DNA from: Planotetraspora silvatica
Lineage (GTDB): Bacteria; Actinomycetota; Actinomycetes; Streptosporangiales; Streptosporangiaceae
NCBI RefSeq assembly: GCF_016863315.1
Contig: NZ_BOOQ01000007.1
Coordinates: 124,001 to 188,000 of the forward strand
DNA: 64,000 nucleotides
Direction: 5' to 3'
A model generated the notes under the pieces. The model did not search any database and was not told the DNA's origin. It saw only the letters and a list, made by a program, of their open reading frames with translations. Shown here piece by piece: positions 43,701 through 52,677 of this stretch; position 1 is the stretch's first letter, and every line of letters begins with the position of its first letter. The position numbers were made by a program, and so were the translations under genes.

Positions 43701-44486
43701 ATGCTGGACGGGGCGCAGCGGGCGTCGGTGGCCGGACGGCTGTGGACGGCGGAGCGGGACCGGGTGCCGATCGAGCCGCTGACCGGCACCTACCCGGGAA
43801 TCGACGTGGTGGACGCCTACGAGATCCAGCTCATCAACATCCGCCGCCGCCTCGCCGGCGGGGCCCGGGTCTACGGGCACAAGGTGGGGCTGTCCTCCCT
43901 GGTGATGCAGCGGATGATGGGCGTCGACGAGCCCGACTACGGCCACCTGCTCGACACGATGGTGTTGTCGGAGGACGTTCCCGTCGAGGCCGGCAGGTAC
44001 TGCCACCCCCGGATCGAGGTCGAGATCGGGTATGTGCTGGGGGCGAGCCTCCCGGGCGAGGGATGCACGGAGGAGGACGTGCTCGCCGCCACCGAGTACG
44101 TCGTGCCGAGCCTCGAGCTGATCGATAGCCGCGTCAAGGACTGGCGCATCGGACTGGCCGACACCATCGCCGACAACGCGTCCTCGGCCGGCGTGCTGCT
44201 CGGCGCCGCCAGAGTGAGCCCGGCCGGCCTGGACCCCGCGGACGTCGAGGCCGTGCTCTACCAGGACGGCACGGAGATCACCCGGGGCAACACCAGCGCC
44301 GTCCTCGGGAACCCCACCACCGCCGTGGCCTGGCTGGCCAGGAAGGTGGCCGCCTTCGGGGTCGAACTCGAGGCCGGGCACGTCATCCTCCCCGGCTCCT
44401 GCACCAGGGCCGTCGACGTGCGCCCCGGCGACGTCTTCCGCGCCGAGTTCGCCGGGCTCGGGTCCGTGACCGCTCGATTCGAATGA
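43701..44486 (+). CDS. hsaE: 2-hydroxyhexa-2,4-dienoate hydratase HsaE
   Basis: A 261-residue member of the 2-keto-4-pentenoate hydratase family. Family blocks are [40 protein letters not shown], the metal-site [21 protein letters not shown], and [19 protein letters not shown]. It adds water to the C6 dienoate released by HsaD to give 4-hydroxy-2-oxohexanoate. AGGAGG stands five bases before ATG 43701. First gene of hsaE-hsaG-hsaF-hsaA. Confidence 0.92.
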   Translation: MLDGAQRASVAGRLWTAERDRVPIEPLTGTYPGIDVVDAYEIQLINIRRRLAGGARVYGHKVGLSSLVMQRMMGVDEPDYGHLLDTMVLSEDVPVEAGRYCHPRIEVEIGYVLGASLPGEGCTEEDVLAATEYVVPSLELIDSRVKDWRIGLADTIADNASSAGVLLGAARVSPAGLDPADVEAVLYQDGTEITRGNTSAVLGNPTTAVAWLARKVAAFGVELEAGHVILPGSCTRAVDVRPGDVFRAEFAGLGSVTARFE

Positions 44487-44499
44487 GGGTGAGACAGCA

Positions 44500-45402
44500 G
44501 TGACCAAGGCGACCGCCGCGATCGTCGGCTCGGGCAACATCGGGACCGACCTGATGTACAAGCTGCTGCGCTCCGAGCTGATCGAGCCGCGCTGGATGAT
44601 CGGCGTCGAGGCGGACAGCCCCGGGCTGAAACGGGCGGACTCCGCGGGCCTGATCGCCTCCGCCGAGGGCGTCGAGTGGCTGCTCGCCCAGGAGGAACGG
44701 CCCGACATCGTCTTCGAGGCGACCTCGGCGTACGTGCACAAGGCGAACGCGCCCAGGTACGAGGCCCTCGGCATCCGGGCCGTGGACCTGACGCCCGCCG
44801 CCGTCGGGCCCGCGGTGGTGCCCGCGGTCAACCTCGGCGCCCACCTCGACGCGCCGAACGTCAGCCTGATCACCTGCGGCGGGCAGGCGACGATCCCCGT
44901 CGTCCACGCGGTCTCGCGGGTCACCGAGGTGTCCTACGCCGAGATCGTCGCCAGCGTCGCCTCCCCGTCGGCCGGCCCGGGGACCCGCGCCAACATCGAC
45001 GAGTTCACCCGAACCACCGGCCGGGGCATCGAGACGATCGGCGGCGCGGGGAGAGGCAAGGCGATCATCATCCTCAACCCGGCCGAGCCGCCGATGCTCA
45101 TGCAGGACACCGTCTTCTGCGCGATCCCCGCCGACGCCGACAGGGACGCGATCGCCGCGTCGATCAGGGACGTCGTCGGGGCCGTGGCGTCGTACGTGCC
45201 CGGCTACCGGTTGCGCGCGGAGCCGCAGTTCGACGACCCCACGCCCGTGAGCGGCGGCCTCGCCAGGGTCGCCGTGTTCCTCGAGGTCGAGGGCGCGGGG
45301 GACTTCCTGCCGCCCTACTCCGGCAACCTCGACATCATGACCGCCGCCGCCACCAAGGTCGGCGAGGGACTCGCGCGGCGCGCCCTCTCCGAGCGCTCCT
45401 AG
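44500..45402 (+). CDS. hsaG: Acylating propionaldehyde/acetaldehyde dehydrogenase HsaG
   Basis: A 300-residue BphJ/HsaG-type enzyme: NAD fold [40 protein letters not shown], the active-site Cys in [20 protein letters not shown], and a C-terminal [16 protein letters not shown]. It turns propanal from HsaF into propionyl-CoA, the aldehyde being channelled inside the HsaF-HsaG complex. GTG 44500, 13 bases behind hsaE. Confidence 0.93.
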   Translation: MTKATAAIVGSGNIGTDLMYKLLRSELIEPRWMIGVEADSPGLKRADSAGLIASAEGVEWLLAQEERPDIVFEATSAYVHKANAPRYEALGIRAVDLTPAAVGPAVVPAVNLGAHLDAPNVSLITCGGQATIPVVHAVSRVTEVSYAEIVASVASPSAGPGTRANIDEFTRTTGRGIETIGGAGRGKAIIILNPAEPPMLMQDTVFCAIPADADRDAIAASIRDVVGAVASYVPGYRLRAEPQFDDPTPVSGGLARVAVFLEVEGAGDFLPPYSGNLDIMTAAATKVGEGLARRALSERS

Positions 45403-45420
45403 CCCACCGGGAGATCATCC

Positions 45421-46443
45421 ATGCCCTACAGCGCCGACCTGGACATCCGGGTCACCGACTCGTCGCTGCGCGACGGCTCCCACGCCAAGCAACACCAGTT
45501 CACCGTCGAGCACGTCCGCTCCGTCGTCGCCGCGCTCGACGACGCGGGCGTGCCGGTGATCGAGGTGACGCACGGCGACGGGCTCGGCGGATCGTCGTTC
45601 AACTACGGCTTCAGCCACACCCCCGAGCAGGAGCTGATCAAGGCCGCCGTCGCGACCGCGACTCGGGCGAAGATCGCGTTCCTCATGTTGCCCGGTCTCG
45701 GGATCCAGGACGACATCCGGGAGGCCGCCGACAACGGCGCGAGCATCTGCAGGATCGCCACGCACTGCACCGAGGCGGACATCTCGATCCAGCACTTCGG
45801 GCTGGCCAGGGAGCTGGGCCTGGAGACGGTCGGGTTCCTGATGATGGCGCACAGCCGGCCGCCCGAGGTCCTCGCCCGGCAGGCGCGGATCATGGCGGAC
45901 GCGGGCTGCGAGTGCGTGTACGTCGTCGACTCGGCGGGCGCCCTGATCATGGAACAGACCTCCGACCGGGTCGCCGCGCTCGTGGCCGAGCTCGGGTCCG
46001 ACGCCCAGGTCGGCTTCCACGGCCACGAGAACCTCGGCCTCGGCGTCGCCAACTCGATCCTCGCGGTCCGGGCGGGCGCCCTCCAGATCGACGGCTCGAC
46101 CCGCCGGTTCGGCGCCGGGGCGGGCAACACGCCGGTCGAGGCGTTCGCCGCCGCCGTCGAGAGGCTCGGCATCCGCACCGGCATCGACACCATCAAGATC
46201 ATTGATGCCGCCGAGGACGTCGTCCGCCCGATCATGGACGGCGAGTGCCTGCTCGACCGGATGGCGCTCACCATGGGCTACACCGGCGTCTACTCCAGTT
46301 TCCTCAAGCACGCCGACCGCCAGGCGAAGAAGTACGGCGTGCCCGGCGCCGAGATCCTGCTCGAGGCCGGGCGCCGCAAGCTCGTCGGCGGCCAGGAAGA
46401 CCAGCTCATCGAAATCGCAGTCGCCCTCGCGGCGAAGAAGTGA
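45421..46443 (+). CDS. hsaF: 4-hydroxy-2-oxohexanoate aldolase HsaF
   Basis: A 340-residue DRE-TIM aldolase. It opens [20 protein letters not shown] with the metal/base residues, has [25 protein letters not shown], and the metal pair in [15 protein letters not shown]. The C-terminal communication domain [14 protein letters not shown] is typical of partners that dock to the dehydrogenase. It splits 4-hydroxy-2-oxohexanoate to pyruvate and propanal. Confidence 0.93.
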   Translation: MPYSADLDIRVTDSSLRDGSHAKQHQFTVEHVRSVVAALDDAGVPVIEVTHGDGLGGSSFNYGFSHTPEQELIKAAVATATRAKIAFLMLPGLGIQDDIREAADNGASICRIATHCTEADISIQHFGLARELGLETVGFLMMAHSRPPEVLARQARIMADAGCECVYVVDSAGALIMEQTSDRVAALVAELGSDAQVGFHGHENLGLGVANSILAVRAGALQIDGSTRRFGAGAGNTPVEAFAAAVERLGIRTGIDTIKIIDAAEDVVRPIMDGECLLDRMALTMGYTGVYSSFLKHADRQAKKYGVPGAEILLEAGRRKLVGGQEDQLIEIAVALAAKK

Positions 46444-46451
46444 GAAAAGCC

Positions 46452-47636
46452 ATGGGCAACCCGGTACTCGAAGCGATCACCCAGAGGGCCGAGGAGATCA
46501 GCGCGCTCGGTTCCGCGAACGAGACGCTGTGCAGGCTGGACGACCAGGCCGCCAAGGTGCTGCGCGAGGCCGGCGTCATCCGGATGCTCCAGCCGAAGAT
46601 CCACGGCGGCTTCGAGTTCCATCCGCGCGAGTTCGCCGAGACCGTCATGAAGATCGCCAGTCTGGACGGGTCGACCGGCTGGGTCGCCGGGGTCGTCGGC
46701 GTGCACCCCTGGGAGATGGCCTACGCCGACCCGAAGGTCCAGGAGGAGATCTGGGGGGAGAACCAGGACACCTGGATCGCCTCGCCGTACGCGCCGATGG
46801 GCGTCGCCCGGCCGGTCGACGGCGGCTACGTCTTCAACGGCCGCTGGCAGTTCTCCTCCGGCACCGACCACTGCGACTGGATCTTCCTCGGCGGCATGCT
46901 CGGCGACGAGGAGGGCAAGATGGCCAAGCCGCCGGAGCCGCTGCACCTGATCCTCCCGCGGTCCGACTACGAGATCGTCGAAGACTCGTGGAACGTGGTC
47001 GGCCTGCGGGGCACCGGCAGCAAGGACGTCGTCGTCAGGGACGCGTTCGTCCCCGGCTACCGGGTCATCCCGTTCTCGAAGGTGGTGGACGGCAGCGCGG
47101 CCAGGGAGGCGGGGCTGACCAACCCGACCTACCACCTGCCGTTCTCCGTCGCGTTCCCCCTCGGCATCACCGCCTCCGTGATCGGGATGGCCGAAGGCGC
47201 CCTCGCCCACCACCTGGCCTATCAGAAGGGGCGGGTGCAGATCACCGGCACCAAGATCAAGGACGATCCGTACGTGCTCTACGCCATCAGCGAGGCCGCG
47301 GCGGACATCGCGGCCGCGCGGTCGGCGCTCCTCGACAACGCCTCGCGGATGTACGACCTCGTCGCGGCGGGCCGCGAGGTCACCTTCGACGAGCGGGCGG
47401 TGAGCCGGCGCACCCAGGTCCAGGCGGCCTGGCGGGCGGTCCGGGCGGTCGACGAGATCGTCAACCGGTCCGGCGGGAACGCCATGCGTGTCGACAACCC
47501 GATTCAGCGCTTCTGGCGTGACGCGCACGTGGGCCTGACGCACGCCATCCACGTGCCGGGCTCGGTCTTCCACGTCTCGGCGCTGACCCAACTCGGCATC
47601 GAGCCGCCTCAAGGCCCGATGCGCTCGATGATCTGA
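46452..47636 (+). CDS. hsaA: 3-HSA hydroxylase, oxygenase component HsaA
   Basis: A 394-residue flavin-dependent monooxygenase with an acyl-CoA-dehydrogenase fold, the same length as mycobacterial HsaA. Visible blocks are AGVIRMLQPKIHGGFEFHPR, DGSTGWVAGVVGVHPWEMAY, GRWQFSSGTDHCDWIFLGG, and the C-terminal GGNAMRVDNPIQRFWRDAHV. It uses reduced flavin from HsaB to hydroxylate 3-HSA to the catechol 3,4-DHSA. ATG 46452 follows a GAGAAAAG run. Last gene of the hsaE-G-F-A set; a second homologue lies at 53988. Confidence 0.93.
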   Translation: MGNPVLEAITQRAEEISALGSANETLCRLDDQAAKVLREAGVIRMLQPKIHGGFEFHPREFAETVMKIASLDGSTGWVAGVVGVHPWEMAYADPKVQEEIWGENQDTWIASPYAPMGVARPVDGGYVFNGRWQFSSGTDHCDWIFLGGMLGDEEGKMAKPPEPLHLILPRSDYEIVEDSWNVVGLRGTGSKDVVVRDAFVPGYRVIPFSKVVDGSAAREAGLTNPTYHLPFSVAFPLGITASVIGMAEGALAHHLAYQKGRVQITGTKIKDDPYVLYAISEAAADIAAARSALLDNASRMYDLVAAGREVTFDERAVSRRTQVQAAWRAVRAVDEIVNRSGGNAMRVDNPIQRFWRDAHVGLTHAIHVPGSVFHVSALTQLGIEPPQGPMRSMI

Positions 47637-47725
47637 GGCCGAGGGCGCTCCTGCCGATCATTTGGACGGGGTTGATAGGACTAAACTCCCAAAGGTCAAC
47701 AATGTTGCCCGTTAGGTGAGCGGCT

Positions 47726-48904
47726 TTGAACATCCCTCCACAGCCAGGTGCCGAGTGGCGGTTCAACCCCCCGCCCGGCTGGCCGGTTCCCCCCAGAGAC
47801 TGGATCCCGACTCCGAACTGGACCGGGCCCGGCCCGGGCTGGCCGGAGCCCCCGGCGAACTGGCAGTGGTGGGTTCGCGATCTGACGGCGTTACGCGACA
47901 CCATGGCGTTCGGTCCGGGGCCGAGCGCGTTCGATCAGCGTCCGGCGGGCCCGGCCCCGATGGGCCGGCCGCCGATGGGCCCGCCGCCGGGTGGGCGGCC
48001 GCCGATGGGTCAGCCTCCGATGGGTCCCGGTCCAGGGGGTCCGGGAGCGTTCGGCCCTGCTCAGGGCGGCCCGGGCGGATTCCCTGCTCAGGGTCCGGGT
48101 GGGTTCCCTCCTCAGGGTGGCTTCGGTCAGGACGGGTTCGGGCAGGGCGGATTCGGTCAGGACGGCTTCGGGCAGGGTGGCTTCGGTCAGGACGGCTTCG
48201 GGCAGGGTGGCTTCGGCCCTGCCTACTCCGGGCCTGACTCGTTCGGCCCGGCCGGGATGGAAGCCGAGCGGCAGGATGCGGCTTCCGAACCCCTGTGGAA
48301 GACGTTGGCAGCCATCGGCGTCGCCGCCGTGATCGGCGTCGGGGTCGCTTTCGTGATCTACGCGTTTCAGGGTGACAAGGCAGGTGGCAGCAGTTCGGCG
48401 AAGCCCACCGCTTCCCCGTCCTCCAGTGCGAAGGCCGCCGCTGTGAAGAAGGCCGCGCACGTGCAGGCCGTGGCGATCGACAAGGTCCTCGATGCGAGCA
48501 AGCCCAGCCGGGGCAAGCTCCAGCAGGGGCTCAACATGATGCGGCCGCCCTGCGCGAAGGCCGAGCAGGGCATCGCGGCGATCCAGCAGGCCGCCGACCA
48601 GCGGGCCGAACAGGTCCAGCAGGCGAAGAAGCTGAAAGTCGGCGCGATAGAAGGCGGCGACGAGCTGAAGCGGCAACTCGTGACCGCGCTTCTGAACTCG
48701 CAGCGGGCCGACGACGCGTACCTGAAATGGGCGCAGAAGTACCAGGCCAACGGCTGCTCCGGGGCGACCGTGGGAGACGCGGACTACAACGCAGGGAACG
48801 CGGCGTCCAAGAGCGCCACCACGGCCAAGGCCGCGTTCGTCGACCTCTGGGGTCCGATCGCGGAACGGGAGGGGCTGCCCGCTCGCAGCCAGGGTGTGAT
48901 CTGA
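47726..48904 (+). CDS. Gly/Pro-rich single-pass membrane protein, function unknown
   Basis: A 392-residue protein starting at TTG 47726, with AGGTGAG about five bases upstream. The N-terminus is Pro/Trp-rich (WRFNPPPGWPVPPRDWIPTP), followed by PMGPPP runs and then a GQDGFGQGGF tandem repeat (30-base DNA units at about 48118-48210). One membrane helix (LAAIGVAAVIGVGVAFVIYA) is at about residues 195-215, and a helical outer domain of ~175 residues follows with Lys/Ala/Gln-rich helices and two Cys. It looks like a surface or envelope protein and does not fit steroid catabolism. The locus motif is absent upstream, so it seems an insertion in the cluster with its own promoter. Confidence 0.7.
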   Translation: MNIPPQPGAEWRFNPPPGWPVPPRDWIPTPNWTGPGPGWPEPPANWQWWVRDLTALRDTMAFGPGPSAFDQRPAGPAPMGRPPMGPPPGGRPPMGQPPMGPGPGGPGAFGPAQGGPGGFPAQGPGGFPPQGGFGQDGFGQGGFGQDGFGQGGFGQDGFGQGGFGPAYSGPDSFGPAGMEAERQDAASEPLWKTLAAIGVAAVIGVGVAFVIYAFQGDKAGGSSSAKPTASPSSSAKAAAVKKAAHVQAVAIDKVLDASKPSRGKLQQGLNMMRPPCAKAEQGIAAIQQAADQRAEQVQQAKKLKVGAIEGGDELKRQLVTALLNSQRADDAYLKWAQKYQANGCSGATVGDADYNAGNAASKSATTAKAAFVDLWGPIAEREGLPARSQGVI

Positions 48905-48978
48905 GCCTTGTACGGCCGGGGCGATGCCGAGAGCGCGGTGGTGGTGAGCCCCCTCCGAAGGTCGCCGTAGACGGGGAC

Positions 48979-48993
48979 TCTCACTCAGCGGGA
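48979..48993. promoter_or_regulatory. Steroid-locus motif, copy C
   Basis: TCTC-ACTCAGC-GGGA, one mismatch in the left arm, and flanked by further outer pairs (GGGG and CCCC). It ends 115 bases before the hsaC start and follows the unrelated membrane-protein gene. Confidence 0.65.
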
Positions 48994-49108
48994 GCCCCCA
49001 GGCGGCGGCACGCCCTGTCTGTCACTTTGGGGTGGACGACGGCCGCTCGCTCAGGCCAGGCCCGAGCGTGGGTGCAGCGAGCTCGGCACCGGCAGATGGG
49101 TGGACAGG

Positions 49109-50041
49109 GTGACACAGATCCGAGGACTGGGCTATCTCAAGGTCCAGACGCGTGACATCGGGCGCTGGCGCGAGCTCGTGATCGACGGGCTCGGCTTCGC
49201 CGAGGGCTCCGGGTCTGAGCCGGACGCCCTGTACCTCCGGATGGACGAGCGGCAGGCACGGCTCATCGTGGTCCCCGGCGACTCCGACCGGGTGCTCGCC
49301 ATCGGGTGGGAGGTCCGCGACCAGTTCGCCCTCGCCGCCGTCGGCCGCGCCGTCGAGGCGTACGGCACGCCGGTCAAGGTGCTCTCCGAACAGGAGTCCA
49401 TCGACCGCGCGGTGGAGCAGGTGATCGCGTTCACCGATCCCGGCGGTCATCCGATCGAGGTCTACTTCGGCCCCGTGCTCGACCACAGCCCCGTGCTCAC
49501 CGGCAGGGGGCAGCGGTTCGTGACCGGACCGCAGGGGATGGGCCACGTGGTGCTGCCCACCACGACGATGGAGGAGACCGTCTCCTTCTACACCGAGGTC
49601 CTCGGCTTCCTGCCGCGCGGAGCGATGAAGCTGGGCCGGGCCAGGCCGCCGTTCAGGCGGCTTCGCTTCATGGGCGTCAACCAGCGGCACCACAGCCTCG
49701 CGATCGCCCCGGCGGGACATTCCGGGGACCCGGGCGTGGTGCACCTCATGGTCGAGGTCGACAGCCTGGACGCGGTCGGCCGGGCACTGGACAGGGTGAA
49801 CAAGCTCGGCTTCTCCATCTCCTCGACCCTGGGCCGCCACACCAACGACAAGATGGTCTCCTTCTACGTCCGCGCCCCGGGCGGCTGGGACATCGAGTAC
49901 GGCACCGACGGCATGCTCGTCGACGAGACGTACTACACGGCCGAGGAGATCAGCGCCGACAGCTACTGGGGCCACGACTGGTCAGGCTCAGAACCCCTGG
50001 CCGCCTTCGGGCCCGGGCCGGGGTCGGGGCCCCGGGCATGA
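49109..50041 (+). CDS. hsaC: 3,4-DHSA extradiol dioxygenase HsaC
   Basis: A 310-residue type I (two-domain vicinal-oxygen-chelate) ring-cleavage dioxygenase. The N-terminal non-catalytic module starts IRGLGYLKVQTRDIGRWREL. The catalytic module has iron ligands in GMGHVVLPTTTMEETVSFYT (His), QRHHSLAIAPA (His) and GWDIEYGTDG (Glu). It opens the catechol ring of 3,4-DHSA by meta cleavage. GTG 49109 is favoured by a GGGTGG five bases upstream; GTG 49100 is also in frame. Its stop overlaps the next flavoprotein start. Confidence 0.92.
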   Translation: MTQIRGLGYLKVQTRDIGRWRELVIDGLGFAEGSGSEPDALYLRMDERQARLIVVPGDSDRVLAIGWEVRDQFALAAVGRAVEAYGTPVKVLSEQESIDRAVEQVIAFTDPGGHPIEVYFGPVLDHSPVLTGRGQRFVTGPQGMGHVVLPTTTMEETVSFYTEVLGFLPRGAMKLGRARPPFRRLRFMGVNQRHHSLAIAPAGHSGDPGVVHLMVEVDSLDAVGRALDRVNKLGFSISSTLGRHTNDKMVSFYVRAPGGWDIEYGTDGMLVDETYYTAEEISADSYWGHDWSGSEPLAAFGPGPGSGPRA

Positions 50042-51522
50042 GCATGGGCGCCGTGCCGCCGGTCGAGCCCGTGCCCGCCGATTCGATCACCGCCTTCGAC
50101 CATGAATGCGACGTGCTCGTCGTCGGCTTCGGATGCGCCGGCGCGGCCGCCGCCTTCGAGGCCGCGACGGCGGGCGCCGACGTGCTCGTGCTGGAGCGCG
50201 CGGGCGGGCCCGGCGGCTCCTCGGCGCAGTCCGGGGGAGAGCTCTATCTCGGGGGCGGCACCGCGGTGCAGCGGGCGTGCGGCTTCGACGACGATCCGGA
50301 CAACATGTTCGCCTTCCTCAAGGCGGCGCTCGGCCCGCACGCCGACGAGGAGAAGCTGCGGCTGTACTGCGACGAGAGCGTCGAGCACTTCGAATGGTTC
50401 CGCGGCCGGGGTCTCACCTTCAACGAGACGTTGCACGACGCCCCGACCTGGATGCCCCTGACGACCGACGGCCTGATGTGGCTGGGCGAGAACGCCTGGC
50501 CGTACAACACGATCGCCCGGCCGGTTCCGCGCGGCCATCGGCCGGCGACCGAGGCGTTCGGCGGCTGGCTGCTCATGGAGAAGCTGGCCGAGGCCGCGAA
50601 GGCCGCGGGCGCGGCCTGCCACGCCGACACCCGCGCCGCCAATCTGATCGTGGACGGCGACGGCCGGGTGGCCGGAGTCGTGGCGCGCAGATACGGCGAG
50701 ACGCTGACCTATCGCGCGCGCCGGGCGGTGATCCTCACGACCGGCGGCTTCGTCGACAACGAGGAGATGCTGGCCGACCACGCCCCCGTGCTGCTCGGCC
50801 ACGGCAAGGTCAGCGACGGCCTCGACGACGGCGGCGGCATCCGGATGGCGACGGCGCTCGGCGCGGCCACCCGGCGCATGTCGGTCGTGGAGATCGCCCT
50901 GACGGCGCTGCCCGCGATCCTCGTGCGCGGCATGCTCGTCAACGCGCTCGGCCAGAGGTTCATCAACGAGGACGTCTATCCGGGCCTGTTCAGCGTGGCC
51001 GCCGTACGGCACCAGCCGGGCCCCTACTGGGCGATCATCGACGAGAAGGGCTACGAGGAGATCCCGCCCGAGGACCTGTGGGGTGTACGCCCGCGGTTCG
51101 TCGCGGAGACGGTCGCCGAGCTGGAGGAGTCGCTCGGCATGCCGGTAGGAGCGCTGGAGGCCACCCTCGCCGTGTACAACCGGCACGCGGAGCGGGCGAG
51201 CGACCCCTACTTCCACAAGGACCAGAGGTGGCTGCGGCCACTGCGGCCGCCGCTCGCCGCCGTCGATCCGCAGGAGGGCTTCGCCCCGGGCGACGCCGAG
51301 GGCGCGGGCAAGGGGACCGGCGTCGCCGGCTTCACGCTCGGCGGGCTGCACACCACCGTGGACGGCGCCGTGCTCAACCACTCGGGGCGGCCGATTCCCG
51401 GCCTGTACGCCGCGGGCCGGGCCGGTGCCGGAATCCACGGCGAGGGCTACATCAGCGGGACGTCGCTCGGCGACGGCACGTTCTTCGGCCGCAGGGCCGG
51501 CCGCGCCGCCGCAGGCGAATGA
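50038..51522 (+). CDS. KstD-like FAD-dependent dehydrogenase, possibly 3-ketosteroid delta4(5alpha)-dehydrogenase
   Basis: A 494-residue flavoprotein of the succinate dehydrogenase/fumarate reductase superfamily. It opens CDVLVVGFGCAGAAAAFEAA then GGPGGSSAQSGGELYLGGGT, and ends [20 protein letters not shown] with SLGDGTFFGRRAG. The Y-x-S-G ending differs from KstD and recalls the Kst4D branch, which dehydrogenates 5alpha-3-ketosteroids to delta4-steroids. That function is inferred. ATG 50038 overlaps the hsaC stop (ATGA), so it is produced with the ring-cleavage dioxygenase. Confidence 0.8.
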   Translation: MSMGAVPPVEPVPADSITAFDHECDVLVVGFGCAGAAAAFEAATAGADVLVLERAGGPGGSSAQSGGELYLGGGTAVQRACGFDDDPDNMFAFLKAALGPHADEEKLRLYCDESVEHFEWFRGRGLTFNETLHDAPTWMPLTTDGLMWLGENAWPYNTIARPVPRGHRPATEAFGGWLLMEKLAEAAKAAGAACHADTRAANLIVDGDGRVAGVVARRYGETLTYRARRAVILTTGGFVDNEEMLADHAPVLLGHGKVSDGLDDGGGIRMATALGAATRRMSVVEIALTALPAILVRGMLVNALGQRFINEDVYPGLFSVAAVRHQPGPYWAIIDEKGYEEIPPEDLWGVRPRFVAETVAELEESLGMPVGALEATLAVYNRHAERASDPYFHKDQRWLRPLRPPLAAVDPQEGFAPGDAEGAGKGTGVAGFTLGGLHTTVDGAVLNHSGRPIPGLYAAGRAGAGIHGEGYISGTSLGDGTFFGRRAGRAAAGE

Positions 51523-51602
51523 CCACGGGAGCCCGACCCGCCGTGCCGGAGGCGCGGCCGATGACCCAGTGCCGCGGGCGCGGCCATGGACATGGAGGAC
51601 GG

Positions 51603-52352
51603 ATGAACCGTTTCGAGGACAGGAACGTCCTGCTGACCGGCGCCGGGTCCGGCATCGGCAGGGCGACCGTCGTGCGACTGCTCTCCGAGGGGGCGACGGT
51701 CTTCGCCGTGGACCGGGACGCCGCCGGGCTCGCCGAGACCTGTGGGCTCGCCGGCGACACCGGCCGGTTCGTCGCCCATGTGGCCGACCTGGCGGAGGAG
51801 GAGGCGGTGGTCTCGGCCGCCGCCGCGGCCGTCGCCGCACTCGGACGGGTCGACGTGCTGGTCAATGTGGCGGGGGTCCTCCGGGTCACGCCGATGGACT
51901 CGCTGCGGCTCGACGACTACAGGGAGATCTTCGCGATCAACGTGTTCGCGCCGGTCCTGCTCTGCCGGGAGGTGCTGCCGCACGTGCCGGACCGCACCGG
52001 GGTGGTCGTGAACGTGACCTCGACGGCGGCGACCAAGGCCCACCCGTGGATGACCGGCTACGCGGCCTCCAAGGGCGCCCTGTTGTCGTTCTCGATCAGC
52101 CTGGCCGCGGAGCTGTCGGAGCGGCGGATCCGCGTCGTGCCCGTCTCACCCGGTGGCATCGCCACACCTCTGACGGCGAACAAGGAGACCTACGCGGGCA
52201 TCGACACCTCGTGGTACGCCCGCACCTATCCCCTGTGGGGCAGGCCCGGCCGCCCCGAGAACGTCGCGGGGACGATCGCCTTCGCGGCCTCCGCGGACGG
52301 CGCCTATCTCAACGGCGTCGAGATCCGCGTCGACGGCGGCTCCCACAGCTGA
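51603..52352 (+). CDS. Short-chain dehydrogenase/reductase
   Basis: A 249-residue classical SDR: cofactor motif TGAGSGIGRA, NVAGVLR after the fourth strand, catalytic Ser in NVTSTAATKAH, YAASK with the Tyr-Lys pair, and a final VDGGSH. GGAGG precedes ATG 51603. It lies 80 bases behind the KstD-like gene in the hsaC unit, so a hydroxysteroid dehydrogenase role is likely, but the position and stereochemistry cannot be read from sequence. Confidence 0.88.
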   Translation: MNRFEDRNVLLTGAGSGIGRATVVRLLSEGATVFAVDRDAAGLAETCGLAGDTGRFVAHVADLAEEEAVVSAAAAAVAALGRVDVLVNVAGVLRVTPMDSLRLDDYREIFAINVFAPVLLCREVLPHVPDRTGVVVNVTSTAATKAHPWMTGYAASKGALLSFSISLAAELSERRIRVVPVSPGGIATPLTANKETYAGIDTSWYARTYPLWGRPGRPENVAGTIAFAASADGAYLNGVEIRVDGGSHS

Positions 52353-52365
52353 TCCACAGAGTCTC

Positions 52366-52387
52366 GGCCGGCACCGGTGTGCCGGCC
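52366..52387. terminator. Hairpin between SDR and the kshA operon end
   Basis: GGCCGGCA (52366-52373) pairs with TGCCGGCC (52380-52387) over a six-base loop, between convergent genes. Confidence 0.6.
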
Positions 52388-52398
52388 GGTGAGTCCGG

Positions 52399-52677
52399 TC
52401 AGTCCTCGGGTACGGCGAGGGCGCCGTCGAGTGCCGCCCGGACGATCGACTCGCGCAGTGCCGTACAGCCCGGGAAGAGACCGTGGTCCGGCCCGCCGCC
52501 GTCGCCGGAGCGGGCGGCGCGCCGTTCGAGGCAGGCCCTGAGCGCCTGCGCGCTCCACTGGACGCTGGTCTGGTGCCAGCTCGCCTTTCGCACCTCGACC
52601 TCCGCGCCGCACTGGTGGCAGTCCAGCGGCTGCATGGGCGCGCCGTCGAGCAGCCGGTTGTCGGCGCGGATCGTCAT
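52399..52677 (-). CDS. 92-residue Cys-containing protein coupled to KshA
   Basis: A small protein whose ATG 52677 overlaps the kshA stop as ATGA. It reads MQPLDCHQCGAEVEVRKASW after a short start, then HQTSVQWSAQALRACLERRA and later a GLFPGCTALRESIV segment. The CxxC pair with further Cys residues looks like a small rubredoxin- or zinc-ribbon-like metal site. I recognise no named family. Translational coupling suggests a partner of the 3-ketosteroid 9alpha-hydroxylase: an accessory electron carrier or an assembly protein are both possible. Confidence 0.75.
   Translation of the reverse strand: MTIRADNRLLDGAPMQPLDCHQCGAEVEVRKASWHQTSVQWSAQALRACLERRAARSGDGGGPDHGLFPGCTALRESIVRAALDGALAVPED

Noticed and set aside
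40826-43789. A minus-strand open frame of nearly 1000 codons
   Set aside because: It is the shadow of hsaD, kstD and kshB, which have clear catalytic motifs. No ribosome site or domain is visible in the shadow.
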